This document shows positions 14,908 through 25,047 of a stretch of DNA of 64,000 nucleotides, piece after piece. Made by a program: the position numbers and the translations under genes. The first letter of the stretch is position 1. Every line of letters begins with the position of its first letter. The stretch is from Flavobacteriaceae bacterium (GTDB taxonomy: Bacteria > Bacteroidota > Bacteroidia > Flavobacteriales > Flavobacteriaceae), in assembly GCA_028280265.1 (NCBI GenBank), contig JANQMD010000011.1:1-64000 (forward strand). The letters run 5' to 3'. The notes under the pieces are model-generated. The model was not told where the DNA came from. It was given only the letters and a program-made list of their open reading frames with translations, and did not search any database.

Positions 14908-17721
14908 TTGAAGAAACCCTATTTCATACTATTCTTATTTGTTTTTTCTTTTGTTCAAATCTTTGGGCAAAAGCATCGCATTTCTATGGATTTAGAACTT
15001 GACGATCAGAAAGACATCTTAAAAATCCAACAAAAAATTCAATTCTACAATGATACTGACAGTATCTTAAATGAAATCTTCTTACACAATTGGATTAATA
15101 GTTACAGCAGTAAGAAGTCGCCTTTATCTAAAAGGTTAATAGAGGGTTATGATAAATCTTTATATTTCGCAAAAAAAGAAGACAGAGGCCATACTGAGAT
15201 TATTAATCTAACTGTAGATTATGCTCCCGCTACTTTTTCTATCCCTAAGAAGGACCAGATGGACGTTTTGAAAATTTCTCTAAACAATCCATTAAAGCCT
15301 CAAAAAGAAATACAAATTATTATTACTTATAATGTTAAAATTCCTAGTGCTAGTTTTGCAGGTTATGGAAAAATTAAAAATGGATATCACTTGCGTTATT
15401 GGTATCTGGTTCCTGCAGTTTATGACAAGGAATGGAAAGTGATGAGTAATTTAAATATGGATGATTTAATGACGAACATCACCGATTATGATATTAAATT
15501 AAAAACATCCAAAGCCTTTTTCATCAACTCGAATCTATCTGTAAAAAAATCAGAACTCAAAGATCAAAATTTATATCATTTAACAGGAAAAAACAAGTCG
15601 GAGGTATTCCTCTATTTAGATACTCAAAACAACTTCAAATCATACAAAACAGAAGAAATTACTATTGTTACAGACCTATACAAGAGTACAATAGATCACG
15701 AGCTAAGCTCAGACATTTTAAACAGGCAACTGTTATTCATCAAACAATACTTAGGAAAATACCCTCATAAAGAAATTTTTATTGATCAATCAACACAGAG
15801 TAAAAACCCAATATACGGACTGAATCAATTGCCTAAATTTATCAGACCTTTTCCAGATGTTTTTGAGTGGGATTTGACTCTTTTCAAAGCCATAACAAAA
15901 AGATATATTGAAAATACTATTCTCTTAGATAAAAGGAAAGATTATTGGCTTACAGATGGTTTGCAGACTTACCTGATGATGAAGTATGTTTCTAATTATT
16001 ATCCCGAAATAAAGCTTGCTGGTAACATCTCAAAAATATGGGGATTCAGAAGTTTTAATTTTTCCAAACTTCAATTCAATGATAAATACCCATTTATATA
16101 TCAGTTTAGCGCCAGACAATTCTTAGACCAGTCTCTTACCACAAGATCTGATTCATTATCGAATTTCAACAGGAAAATTGTAAGCAAATACAAAGCTGGA
16201 TTAGGATTGCGTTACTTAGCAGACTATGTTGGAGATTCAATTATTCAAGAATCGTTTCAAGAATTTTATTCAAAAAACAGGCTCAAACTTGCTTACAGTA
16301 AAGATTTTGGGGACATCGTAAAATCAAAAACTTCAAAAGATATCGATTGGTTCTTCGGATCATATATCAATACGGATAGAGATATTGATTATACGATTAA
16401 AAAAGCTATTGAAAAGGAAGACAGCATTTATGTTACAATCAAAAACAAAAGAAACATTACCGCCCCAGTAGCCTTGTATGGAGTAAAAGACAAAAAAATA
16501 AAGTTTAAACAATGGCTAGAGAATATTGATAGCACACAAACAATTGCTATTCCTAAAGGCGACTTCAATCGGGTATCTTTAAATTATGAAAATTCGTATC
16601 CAGAATTTAACTCTCTTGACAACTGGAAAAAAATTGGAAAAAACCTTTTAAGCAAACCTTTACAGGTAAAGCTTTTTAAGGATATTGATGATCCTTATTA
16701 TCATCAATTATTTGTACAACCACAAGTAAAGTACAATTTCTACGACGGTCTTCTATTAGGTTTAAAAATCCATAACAAGCCCATCATCAATAGAAACTTT
16801 CAATTTATACTCACGCCCTTATATGGGACAAAAAGCTCATCTATTAATGGAACATTTGTGACAAGGTATCTTCAGTATTTTGAAGACTCACCCATTTTAC
16901 GAATGATTTATGGAGTGTCTGGAAGTAATCTACATTATGCTGAAGAGCTTTCTTACAATACATTCAATCAATTTGTTACGATGCAATTCAGAAGAAAGAG
17001 TCTACGTGACGTAGGAACAAGTTTTATTCAAGCAAGGTTGATTAATGTGAATAGAGAGCTTGAACCTGGTACTGCAATGGCAGATTCTGATCGATACAGC
17101 ATTTTCAAACTCAATTATTTTTATAATAAACCAGATATCATAAAAGACTTCCAATATTCTGTTAGCACAGAAATAGCGAGTCAATATTCAAAAGCCCTTG
17201 CTCAAATTCGATACAGAAAACTTACCGCAAAAAATAGACAACTCGATTTCAGAATTTTCGCGGGAGCCTTTATAACAAATAACACAGAGTCTGATTTCTT
17301 CAGTTTTGGTTTGGATAGAGCAAATGATTATTTATTTGAACTCGACTACATTGGGCGTTCTGAAAGTTCAGGTATCTTCAGTCAGCAGTTTATACTTGCT
17401 GAAGGTGGATTCAAGTCTAAGTTAGAAGAACGGTTTGCAAATCAGTATATGGTCTCTTTTAACTCTAGTATCGGGCTATGGAGATGGTTGGAAGTTTACA
17501 ACAGTGTGGCTTTTCTAAAAAACAAGAATGAGAATGTCTTTTTCGGTTATGAGAATGGTATTCGATTTAATTTTATCAATGATATTTTTGAATTCTACTT
17601 TCCCCTCTACTCAAATAATGGTTGGGAAATTAGTCAAGCTTCTTACAGCAAAAGAATTCGATTTGTGATTCAGCTAAATCCTAGAGCGATTTTTAATTTT
17701 TTTAGACGTGGATTTTTATAG
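14908..17721 (+). CDS. M1-peptidase-like protein lacking the zinc motif, with C-terminal beta-barrel-like half
   Basis: A 937-residue envelope protein starting with TTG directly after the nuclease stop. Residues 1-20 are a signal peptide ending IFGQ. Residues 21-430 resemble an M1 (gluzincin) aminopeptidase: a beta-rich N-terminal domain and a helical segment with WLTDGLQTY (347-355), matching the family's W-x-x-E-G-x-x-x-Y except that the zinc-ligand Glu is Asp. No HExxH occurs anywhere in the protein and no clear GxMEN is seen, so peptidase activity is unlikely. From about residue 570 to the end there are regular amphipathic beta strands with short turns, as in an outer-membrane barrel. Function unknown; it may be a surface receptor or assembly factor working with the exported nuclease. 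Confidence 0.75.
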   Translation: MKKPYFILFLFVFSFVQIFGQKHRISMDLELDDQKDILKIQQKIQFYNDTDSILNEIFLHNWINSYSSKKSPLSKRLIEGYDKSLYFAKKEDRGHTEIINLTVDYAPATFSIPKKDQMDVLKISLNNPLKPQKEIQIIITYNVKIPSASFAGYGKIKNGYHLRYWYLVPAVYDKEWKVMSNLNMDDLMTNITDYDIKLKTSKAFFINSNLSVKKSELKDQNLYHLTGKNKSEVFLYLDTQNNFKSYKTEEITIVTDLYKSTIDHELSSDILNRQLLFIKQYLGKYPHKEIFIDQSTQSKNPIYGLNQLPKFIRPFPDVFEWDLTLFKAITKRYIENTILLDKRKDYWLTDGLQTYLMMKYVSNYYPEIKLAGNISKIWGFRSFNFSKLQFNDKYPFIYQFSARQFLDQSLTTRSDSLSNFNRKIVSKYKAGLGLRYLADYVGDSIIQESFQEFYSKNRLKLAYSKDFGDIVKSKTSKDIDWFFGSYINTDRDIDYTIKKAIEKEDSIYVTIKNKRNITAPVALYGVKDKKIKFKQWLENIDSTQTIAIPKGDFNRVSLNYENSYPEFNSLDNWKKIGKNLLSKPLQVKLFKDIDDPYYHQLFVQPQVKYNFYDGLLLGLKIHNKPIINRNFQFILTPLYGTKSSSINGTFVTRYLQYFEDSPILRMIYGVSGSNLHYAEELSYNTFNQFVTMQFRRKSLRDVGTSFIQARLINVNRELEPGTAMADSDRYSIFKLNYFYNKPDIIKDFQYSVSTEIASQYSKALAQIRYRKLTAKNRQLDFRIFAGAFITNNTESDFFSFGLDRANDYLFELDYIGRSESSGIFSQQFILAEGGFKSKLEERFANQYMVSFNSSIGLWRWLEVYNSVAFLKNKNENVFFGYENGIRFNFINDIFEFYFPLYSNNGWEISQASYSKRIRFVIQLNPRAIFNFFRRGFL

Positions 17722-17807
17722 AATTCTTAATAAAACCTTGCTATAACTTATTTTTTTTGCAAAATCCCTAAATATTAAGTAAATTTTTAAATTTCATTTA
17801 AAAAAAC

Positions 17808-17815
17808 TACCTTTG
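17808..17815 (+). promoter_or_regulatory. -7 box of the E1 gene
   Basis: TACCTTTG fits TAnnTTTG and lies 22 nt before the ATG at 17838. The preceding gap (17722-17807) is AT-rich and shows no other element. Confidence 0.55.
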
Positions 17816-17837
17816 CAAAACGAAAAAAACATTGAAA

Positions 17838-20291
17838 ATGTCAAATACTGCTACAGCTCCTAGTACAAAAGAAATTTCTTTCCAAGATTTTAAGCAAGAG
17901 GTTTTAAGCGATTACAAGGTTGCTCGTATCAGTAGAGAATGTAGTTTGTTAGGCCGTAGAGAGGTTCTTACTGGGAAGGCAAAATTTGGAATTTTTGGAG
18001 ATGGAAAAGAAGTTCCTCAGCTTGCCATGGCCAAGGCATTTCAAAAGGGCGACTTCAGATCTGGTTATTACAGAGATCAGACCTTTATGATGGCTATCGG
18101 AGAACTCACTGCTGAGCAGTTCTTTGCTGGATTGTATGCACATACAGACATCAAAGCAGATCCTATGTCAGCAGGAAGACAGATGGGAGGGCATTTTGCA
18201 ACTCACTCGTTGGATGATCTTGGAAACTGGAAAAACTTAACCGAACAATACAACTCCAGTTCAGACATTTCTCCTACTGCTGCTCAAATGCCTCGATTGG
18301 TAGGATTAGCTCAAGCCTCAAAAGTTTTCAGAAACCAAAAAGGACTAGAAAACCATACTCAATTCTCCGTCAATGGGAATGAAGTTGCTTGGGGTACCAT
18401 TGGTAATGCAAGTACCAGTGAAGGAGTCTTTTTTGAAGCTATCAATGCTGCTGGTGTACTTCAAATCCCAATGGTCATGAGTGTTTGGGATGATGAATAT
18501 GGAATTTCTGTACACGCCAAACATCAAACTACTAAAGAAAATATTTCTGAGATATTAAAAGGTTTTCAGAGAGATGAGCATGATGAAGGATATGAAATTA
18601 TGATTGTAAACGGTTGGGATTACGTCCAACTGATAGACACATACAACAGAGCATCAAAAATCGCAAGAGAGCAACATATTCCAGTGCTTATTCACGTACA
18701 ACAACTTACGCAACCACAAGGCCATTCTACCTCAGGATCTCATGAGAGATATAAAAGTGCAGAACGTTTGCAGTGGGAAAGAGAATATGATTGTGTTGAA
18801 AAAATGCGCCAGTGGATTCTAGATTTCGAATTGGAAGATGGTAATGGAGGTACACTAAAATTTATTGAGTCTGAAGAAGAGCTAATCAACTTAGAGAAAG
18901 AAGCAAAAAAAGAGGTCAGTGCTGCGAAGAGAAATGCTTGGAATGCCTTTTTGAATGAAATTAAAGAAGAAAGACAAACTCTTTTAAATATTTTAGATAC
19001 GCTGGCTCAAAAAAGTGCCAATGGTACATTTATCTCAAAGCTTAAAAATGATTTAGAAAGTATTACTGAACCTATAAGAAAAGATGTATTATCTACAGCA
19101 AGAAGAGTATTGCGCTACGTAAAAGATGAAAACTTTGCCGAGAAAAACATCTTACAAAATTACATCAAAGATTCTTTGAGTAGCGCTTATGAAAAGTACT
19201 CATCATTACTATTAAATGAATCTGATAAAGCTGCTACTAATATCACTGAAATTGCTCCTACTTACGATGCTGAACCCAAAATGGTAGATGCCCGTATTGT
19301 GATGAGAGAGAATTTCGACACCATTCTTTCCTCAAATCCCGAAGTACTCATTTTTGGTGAAGATGCAGGAAAAATTGGTGATGTAAACCAAGGTTTAGAG
19401 GGACTTCAAGAGAAACATGGTGAGATTCGAGTTTCAGATACTGGAATTAGAGAGGCAACCATACTAGGTCAAGGAATAGGTATGGCGATGAGAGGATTAC
19501 GCCCCATTGCTGAAATTCAATATTTAGATTATCTATTGTATGCAATCCAGATTATGAGTGACGATCTTGCTACGGTGAGATACAGAACTTTTGGAAAGCA
19601 AAAAGCACCTTTGATTGTAAGAACCAGAGGGCATCGTTTAGAAGGAATTTGGCACTCAGGATCGCAAATGGGAGGAATCATTCATTTGATTAGAGGAATG
19701 CATGTTTTAGTCCCAAGAAACATGACCAAAGCAGCTGGATTCTATAATACCTTATTAAAAAGCGACGATCCTGCTTTGATTGTTGAATGTTTAAATGGGT
19801 ATCGATTAAAAGAACAACTTCCAACCAACTTGGGTGAGTTTACCACACCAATCGGAGTTGTTGAAACGATTAAAGAAGGGAAAGACATTACTGTAGTATC
19901 TTATGGATCTACACTAAGAATTGTTGAGGAAGCTTCTAAGGAATTGGCTCAAGTGGGTATTGATATAGAGATTATTGATGCACAAAGTTTACTTCCTTTT
20001 GATTTAAATCATGACACTGTTCAATCTGTAGCAAAAACGAATAGATTATTGGTTGTAGATGAAGATGTCCCAGGCGGAGCTTCTGCTTATTTACTACAAG
20101 AGATTTTAGAAAATCAAGGCGGATATCAATATCTAGATAGCAAACCTTCTACACTAACTGCAAAAGCACACAGACCTGCTTACGGAACCGATGGTGATTA
20201 CTTCTCCAAACCATCTACAGAAGATGTATTTGAGAAGATTTATGAGATCATGCATGAGTCTGATCCTGATACGTACAAGAGTCTTTATTAG
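17838..20291 (+). CDS. 2-oxoacid dehydrogenase E1, fused alpha and beta subunits
   Basis: An 817-residue thiamine-diphosphate enzyme, the decarboxylating E1 of a branched-chain 2-oxoacid (or similar) dehydrogenase complex. Residues from about 1-380 form the alpha part, with the TPP/Mg site GNASTSEGVFFEA and VWDDEYGIS. A helical linker (about 380-460) leads into the beta part, with GEDAG, GIGMAMRGLRPIAEIQY, GHRLEGIWHSGSQMGG and the transketolase C-terminal domain (IEIIDAQSLLPFD). Fusion of alpha and beta is normal in Bacteroidota. I prefer the ATG at 17838 over a TTG two codons upstream. The E2 and E3 genes are not adjacent. Confidence 0.92.
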   Translation: MSNTATAPSTKEISFQDFKQEVLSDYKVARISRECSLLGRREVLTGKAKFGIFGDGKEVPQLAMAKAFQKGDFRSGYYRDQTFMMAIGELTAEQFFAGLYAHTDIKADPMSAGRQMGGHFATHSLDDLGNWKNLTEQYNSSSDISPTAAQMPRLVGLAQASKVFRNQKGLENHTQFSVNGNEVAWGTIGNASTSEGVFFEAINAAGVLQIPMVMSVWDDEYGISVHAKHQTTKENISEILKGFQRDEHDEGYEIMIVNGWDYVQLIDTYNRASKIAREQHIPVLIHVQQLTQPQGHSTSGSHERYKSAERLQWEREYDCVEKMRQWILDFELEDGNGGTLKFIESEEELINLEKEAKKEVSAAKRNAWNAFLNEIKEERQTLLNILDTLAQKSANGTFISKLKNDLESITEPIRKDVLSTARRVLRYVKDENFAEKNILQNYIKDSLSSAYEKYSSLLLNESDKAATNITEIAPTYDAEPKMVDARIVMRENFDTILSSNPEVLIFGEDAGKIGDVNQGLEGLQEKHGEIRVSDTGIREATILGQGIGMAMRGLRPIAEIQYLDYLLYAIQIMSDDLATVRYRTFGKQKAPLIVRTRGHRLEGIWHSGSQMGGIIHLIRGMHVLVPRNMTKAAGFYNTLLKSDDPALIVECLNGYRLKEQLPTNLGEFTTPIGVVETIKEGKDITVVSYGSTLRIVEEASKELAQVGIDIEIIDAQSLLPFDLNHDTVQSVAKTNRLLVVDEDVPGGASAYLLQEILENQGGYQYLDSKPSTLTAKAHRPAYGTDGDYFSKPSTEDVFEKIYEIMHESDPDTYKSLY

Positions 20292-20324
20292 AGTTTAATA
20301 GGGTTACCTAAAACAAGATTTTCG

Positions 20325-20446
20325 TCAATCTGAACTATCATACTGAGTCAGTCGAAGTATTGTTTCAGATTCTAATTTAAGTTGAAAATCAGTTATCTGA
20401 GATTCTGAAATAAACCTGTCTGTCGACTAGGCAAGTTCAGAATAAC
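20325..20446. repeat. Imperfect inverted repeat in the gap before the metalloprotease gene
   Basis: The 237-bp gap 20292-20528 contains an imperfect palindrome of about 120 bp. Matching arms include TCTGAACT (20329-20336) with AGTTCAGA (20434-20441), GTCGA (20351-20355) with TCGAC (20423-20427), and GTTTCAGATTCT (20362-20373) with AGATTCTGAAATAAAC (20400-20415). Words such as CTGAGTCAGTCGAAG are of the kind scattered in flavobacterial intergenic DNA, so this is probably a copy of a dispersed palindromic repeat. It could also fold in RNA and act as a terminator for the E1 gene. Confidence 0.6.
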
Positions 20447-20528
20447 GGGCTTTTATATTTTTTTTTAACATTTCATTACAGGTTTCATTTCTTAATTTAG
20501 AGGCTAGTAACAACCAAATCCAAATTCA

Positions 20529-22970
20529 ATGAAGAAACTACTACTTCTTGCTATGATGTTATGCATTGCTTTTCCTACTTCAATGGATGCACAACGAAGA
20601 AAAAAGAAAAAGAAAAATGCCAAACAAGTTGTCACTCCAAAACCCAAGCCTAAAAAGAAAACTCCAAAGTACTCTGATTTTGTTAATAAAAAAACCAAAA
20701 CAGACACGGGACTTTTTTCTGTTCATGAAACCAAGAACAAATACTATTACGAAGTTCCTGATGAATTATTAGGAAAAGAAATGCTTTTAGTAACTCGATT
20801 GAAAGAAATTCCTGCCAGCTTAGGGGGAGGTTATGTAAATGCTGGTACCAAAATCAATACCCAAGTGATTGTTTGGGAGAAATTCAAAAATAAGTTACTC
20901 CTAAAAGTTCGTTCCTTTAATGCAATAGCCAATGACAGTTTGCCTATCTACAAATCTGTAAAAGCAAATAATTTAGAACCGATTATCTATGCTTTTGATG
21001 TAAAAACTCAAAACCCAGATTCAACAGCACAGCTAGTGGAAGTCACCAAGTTTTTCTCCTCTGACATCAAAGCTATTTCTGGTTTGCCTGCCTCTTTCCG
21101 AAGAACTTATAGAGTACGTAGACTAGACCCAAAAAGAAGCTTTATCAACTCAATTAAGAGTTATCCTAAAAACATAGAAGTTATTCAAGATTTCACCTAT
21201 GATGCTGACAATCCTCCGAGCAATCGAAGTACAAATACTATTAGCATACGCGTAAATCAGTCTATGATTATGCTTCCAGAAAATCCTATGATGCCCAGAA
21301 TCTTCGACAAACGTGTTGGGTATTTTACTGTAAGAAATGTAGACTACAGCTCTGAAGCTTTAAAAGCGGATGCTAAGCAATACATTCGAAGATGGAAGTT
21401 AGAACCTAAAGACCCTGACGCCTATGCTCGTGGAGAACTGGTAGAGCCTGTAAAACCCATTGTTTATTATTTGGATCCAGCTACACCCAAAAAGTTACGA
21501 AAGTACATCAAACAGGGTGTAGACGATTGGCAAAAAGTATTTGAAACTGCTGGATTTAAAAATGCCATCATGGCAAAATATCCGCCTTCAAAAGAAGAAG
21601 ACCCAGAATTCAGTATGGAAGATGTTCGCTATTCATCCATTCGATATGTGGCCAGCACAACAAGAAATGCAGTAGGTCCTAGTGTTTCTGATCCTAGAAC
21701 TGGAGAAATTATAGAGAGTGATATCATCTGGTATCACAATCATTTAAGGTCTTACAGAAATCGGTATTTACTAGAGACGGGAGCAGCTAACCCTTCTGCA
21801 AGAACTTTAGATACACCAGAAGAAGAAATTGGAGAAATGATGCGAATGGTGATTGCTCATGAGGTTGGACATGCCTTGGGATTACCACACAACATGGCTG
21901 CTAGTTATGCTTATCCTGTCGACTCACTTCGTTCTGGAAGCTTTACCCAAAAATATGGTATTGCAGCAACCATTATGGACTATGCCCGTTACAATTACAT
22001 TGCGCAACCTGGAGATAAAAATATCCGATTCATTCGTCAGTTGGGTCCTTATGACCACTACTCTATCAATTGGGGGTATAGAGTCATTCCCAATGTAACA
22101 ACTCCTGAGCAAGAGGTAAAAACTCTCGATGGATGGATTGAAGAAAAAGGAGACGATCCAATCTATAAATTTGGTATTCAAAGAAGAGGTTCTTTCGACC
22201 CTGAATCTCAAACAGAAGGCATAGGAAACGATCAGGTAAAAGCAAGTACTTATGGATTAAAAAATTTAAAAATCGTTGCTAAAAACTTACCCCAGTGGAC
22301 CTCAGACCAAACCAATAATTATGGTGACTTAGCAGAGCTTTATGGGGAGTTACTTGTGGTTTACAGCAGATATGCAGGTCATGTTACAGGTGTAGTCGGT
22401 GGTGTTGGAGAATACAATAAAAAGCCTGTACAAGACGGTGATGTCTATGTAACGGTTCCTAAAGCAAAACAAAAGGCAGCAATGAATTGGCTCCAGAGAA
22501 ATATTTTTGCCACTCAAAAATGGATCATGCCGAATAACATTCTTAAAAATATTGCTCCAAGTGGTTATGCTGAGAGAATGTCTAGAATTCAAAACAGACA
22601 ATTGTTTGGATTGTTGAATGCAAGTAGACTACAAAGATTGATGAATTCTGAAGTTACACAAATCAATTTCTATTCAGCTACAGAAATGGTGAGAGACTTA
22701 AGAAGAGGGATTTTCTCCGAAGCCAATGCTACTAAAAATGTGGATGTATTCCGAAGAAATCTTCAGAAGTCTTTTATAGAAAGAATGCGTACTTTGATGA
22801 GTACCAAAAACGCGCAAAACTCAGATTTGTTCTCGATTATCCGTGGAGAGTTGACAATTTTAAAGAGTCAACTTAGGAATGCTAGTAACCGACAAGTGAA
22901 TCGCATTACAAAATATCACTACAGAGATTGTGTGACAAGAATTGAGGATATTTTAAATCCTAAAAAGTAA
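20529..22970 (+). CDS. Secreted zinc-dependent metalloprotease (DUF5117/DUF5118-type, metzincin motif)
   Basis: An 813-residue exported protein. A signal peptide (residues 1-21, ending SMDAQ) is followed by a Lys-rich stretch (about 22-48). The catalytic site is the full metzincin motif HEVGHALGLPH with His444, Glu445, His448 and His454, and a Met-turn at Met483 in IMDYARY. Domains before and after fit the DUF5118-DUF5117-DUF4953 order of this Bacteroidota family. It probably acts in the periplasm or at the surface; no T9SS tail is seen. Substrates are unknown. It stands alone, with its own leader and a convergent gene only 1 nt past its stop. Confidence 0.9.
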   Translation: MKKLLLLAMMLCIAFPTSMDAQRRKKKKKNAKQVVTPKPKPKKKTPKYSDFVNKKTKTDTGLFSVHETKNKYYYEVPDELLGKEMLLVTRLKEIPASLGGGYVNAGTKINTQVIVWEKFKNKLLLKVRSFNAIANDSLPIYKSVKANNLEPIIYAFDVKTQNPDSTAQLVEVTKFFSSDIKAISGLPASFRRTYRVRRLDPKRSFINSIKSYPKNIEVIQDFTYDADNPPSNRSTNTISIRVNQSMIMLPENPMMPRIFDKRVGYFTVRNVDYSSEALKADAKQYIRRWKLEPKDPDAYARGELVEPVKPIVYYLDPATPKKLRKYIKQGVDDWQKVFETAGFKNAIMAKYPPSKEEDPEFSMEDVRYSSIRYVASTTRNAVGPSVSDPRTGEIIESDIIWYHNHLRSYRNRYLLETGAANPSARTLDTPEEEIGEMMRMVIAHEVGHALGLPHNMAASYAYPVDSLRSGSFTQKYGIAATIMDYARYNYIAQPGDKNIRFIRQLGPYDHYSINWGYRVIPNVTTPEQEVKTLDGWIEEKGDDPIYKFGIQRRGSFDPESQTEGIGNDQVKASTYGLKNLKIVAKNLPQWTSDQTNNYGDLAELYGELLVVYSRYAGHVTGVVGGVGEYNKKPVQDGDVYVTVPKAKQKAAMNWLQRNIFATQKWIMPNNILKNIAPSGYAERMSRIQNRQLFGLLNASRLQRLMNSEVTQINFYSATEMVRDLRRGIFSEANATKNVDVFRRNLQKSFIERMRTLMSTKNAQNSDLFSIIRGELTILKSQLRNASNRQVNRITKYHYRDCVTRIEDILNPKK

Positions 22971-22971
22971 A

Positions 22972-24243
22972 TTAATTACGTAGTAATTGATTCCCTATTG
23001 CGCATTGTAAGCATCGCTTCTTTGCGCAATAGTCGTTTTTAAGCGTCAATAATGCCTGAGAAGACAGGGCATTTTCTGATGCAAACCCTATCTCAGAATA
23101 CTTAGTAACAATTCTGTTTTGTTCCGCTGGAATCTCCTCCACGATTTGAAACAAACTATCTTCATCAAAATTTCCTAAGCGTTTTTGATAAGCGAATTTA
23201 AGGGGAACGATGGTGTTAATTAGCAAAAGGTTTATAAAAGAATGAGTCAATCTTTTTTGAGTCTTTTTAGATGCTTTGTGAAACGTGTAATGTTTTTTCC
23301 AAAACTCATCAACCTCTACCTCAAATAGATGATAATAATCTTTCAAGTAATTTACTTTCATCAACTTTCCAAATAAATTTTCATTTCGATGATATAGAGA
23401 TGCTATTTGAGCAATTCGAATTGTAGGGAAATTATGAGGTCGCATGCGAAAAAATTGAAAAGTGTTTTTATCCATTTCTTTCAATTTAAATTTCTTTTTC
23501 ATGTATGCATAGCTCTCTTTGAGGCGAAGAAAATAACTTTCCTCGAATTCATCTTCCAAAAAACCTGCTTGCCCAAATAGCAAGGCTGTCAAATCCGTGT
23601 GATTAACTCTAACTTTTCTCAAAACAGAAAAAGGAATTCGCAGGGCCATTTGATAAAATGCTTCTGCATTTTTGTTGAGTCCAAAGCTTTTGGATAATAA
23701 GATAAACAATACTGCTTCCCAATCATTTTTGGTTTCTTCCAATAATTGCTCAATCAAAACACTTTTTCTTTCCAACCGCTCAACAAACAGTCCCTCTAGA
23801 AAATTCACTTTTGTAAACTGATCTACTGATGCGAGCTGTTTTTCACAAGGTATCCATCTATTATCTTCATTAGTTAGTTTGTTATATTTTTCAATCAACT
23901 CAGGATTTGTCCTTTTCTTCAATTCCAATGTTGGAATTGGATCATTTGAGCTTACAAAAACTTCCATATCATGATTCCACACCACATGAAGAATGGTGGT
24001 TTTGTAGTTCTCATCCTCTTCATGCGTATGAGCATACCAATCGGAAGAGTTTATGTGAATTTCTACATTTCCAACCCATAGCTGACTTCCAATTCGAATT
24101 TGGGCATACAAAAAATCGGGGCCAGCATCTGTGTTGTAAACTCCAGGCTTTATAACAGAAATTTTTTCGTTTTGAGTGGATTGCAAGTTAGAAATATCAA
24201 ACAACTGATATTTCCACAAATAATGGAGAAAATCTTCTTTCAT
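22972..24243 (-). CDS. DUF2851 family protein
   Basis: A 423-residue protein of the DUF2851 family, found mainly in Bacteroidota and of unknown function. Typical features are the opening EDFLHYLWKYQLFD, NTDAGPDFLYAQIRIG and WVGNVEIHINSSDWYAH; the C-terminus carries a CAKKRCLQCAIG cluster with three Cys that could bind metal. Acidic and His residues in the N-terminal third (GPDF, EIH) have the look of a nuclease-like fold, but this is only an impression. I chose the ATG at 24243: the longer frame begins with TTG at 24264 inside a near-consensus -7 box (minus TATCTTGG). Confidence 0.85.
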   Translation of the reverse strand: MKEDFLHYLWKYQLFDISNLQSTQNEKISVIKPGVYNTDAGPDFLYAQIRIGSQLWVGNVEIHINSSDWYAHTHEEDENYKTTILHVVWNHDMEVFVSSNDPIPTLELKKRTNPELIEKYNKLTNEDNRWIPCEKQLASVDQFTKVNFLEGLFVERLERKSVLIEQLLEETKNDWEAVLFILLSKSFGLNKNAEAFYQMALRIPFSVLRKVRVNHTDLTALLFGQAGFLEDEFEESYFLRLKESYAYMKKKFKLKEMDKNTFQFFRMRPHNFPTIRIAQIASLYHRNENLFGKLMKVNYLKDYYHLFEVEVDEFWKKHYTFHKASKKTQKRLTHSFINLLLINTIVPLKFAYQKRLGNFDEDSLFQIVEEIPAEQNRIVTKYSEIGFASENALSSQALLTLKNDYCAKKRCLQCAIGNQLLRN

Positions 24244-24337
24244 AGCTAAATATTTGAAAGCCAAGATACAAAAATTCGATCTATTTGAATATTAGTTTTA
24301 TCAATCACTAAAATTCTGCCATCAACAAATCGAGTTG

Positions 24338-24345
24338 TATTTTTG
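24338..24345 (+). promoter_or_regulatory. -7 box of the nitroreductase gene
   Basis: TATTTTTG fits TAnnTTTG, 15 nt before the ATG at 24361. It overlaps an in-frame TTG at 24343, which argues that the ATG is the true start. The minus-strand DUF2851 promoter lies about 70 bp to the left, so the two are divergent. Confidence 0.5.
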
Positions 24346-24360
24346 TCAAAATTTCTATTT

Positions 24361-24993
24361 ATGAATAGTATTCAAAGTTTACAGTGGCGTTATGCCGTGA
24401 AAAAATTTGACGAAAATAAATTTCTAGATCAAGGTCAAATCCTGACTTTAAAAGAAGCCTTTAACCTAACTGCGACTTCTTATGGTTTGCAACCCATAAA
24501 ATTGGTTGTTGTTCAGAATAAAGAAATTCAAAACCAATTGGTAGCTCATAGTTGGAATCAGAAGCAAGTTGCACAAGCTTCTCACCTTCTTGTAATTTGT
24601 GTAGATACAAATTTGGATACTTCGGATGTAGAAAAATATTTTGAAAGGGTGCAAGAAATACGAAATACCCCCGATGAAATCATCAATCCCTTTAGAGATT
24701 ATTTAAAAGATGTCATTGCCAATAAAACACATGAAAACCTATTCGCCTGGGGAAAGAACCAAGCTTATTTAGCATTGGGTAATTTACTGACTGTCTGTGC
24801 CAATGAAAAGATAGATTCATGCCCTATGGAAGGTTTCATCCCCGAAAAATACGATGAAGTTCTTGACTTAAGCTCAAAAAACTTATCTTCTGTATTGGTT
24901 TTACCAGTAGGATACAGAGCTTCAGATGATTTGATGAAAGAACAAAAAAAGGTCCGAAAAAGATTGGATGAAATAGTCTTAGAAATATCCTAA
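24361..24993 (+). CDS. NAD(P)H-dependent oxidoreductase, nitroreductase family
   Basis: A 210-residue flavoprotein of the NfsB/FRase I type, with FMN bound at a dimer interface. Visible family features are the N-terminal RYAVKKFD, SYGLQPIKLVVVQN (the usual SSxGLQPWxF region) and a late SCPMEGF near residue 152. Such enzymes reduce quinones, nitro compounds or similar acceptors using NAD(P)H; the physiological substrate cannot be named. ATG 24361 is chosen over a TTG 18 nt upstream because that TTG lies in the -7 box. Confidence 0.9.
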   Translation: MNSIQSLQWRYAVKKFDENKFLDQGQILTLKEAFNLTATSYGLQPIKLVVVQNKEIQNQLVAHSWNQKQVAQASHLLVICVDTNLDTSDVEKYFERVQEIRNTPDEIINPFRDYLKDVIANKTHENLFAWGKNQAYLALGNLLTVCANEKIDSCPMEGFIPEKYDEVLDLSSKNLSSVLVLPVGYRASDDLMKEQKKVRKRLDEIVLEIS

Positions 24994-25011
24994 TCTTCTT
25001 GTTAGTTTGGT

Positions 25012-25019
25012 TACTTTTG
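25012..25019 (+). promoter_or_regulatory. -7 box of pepD
   Basis: TACTTTTG fits TAnnTTTG and lies 28 nt before the pepD ATG. Confidence 0.45.
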
Positions 25020-25047
25020 GCTAACAAACAACTATTCTACATTCTAT

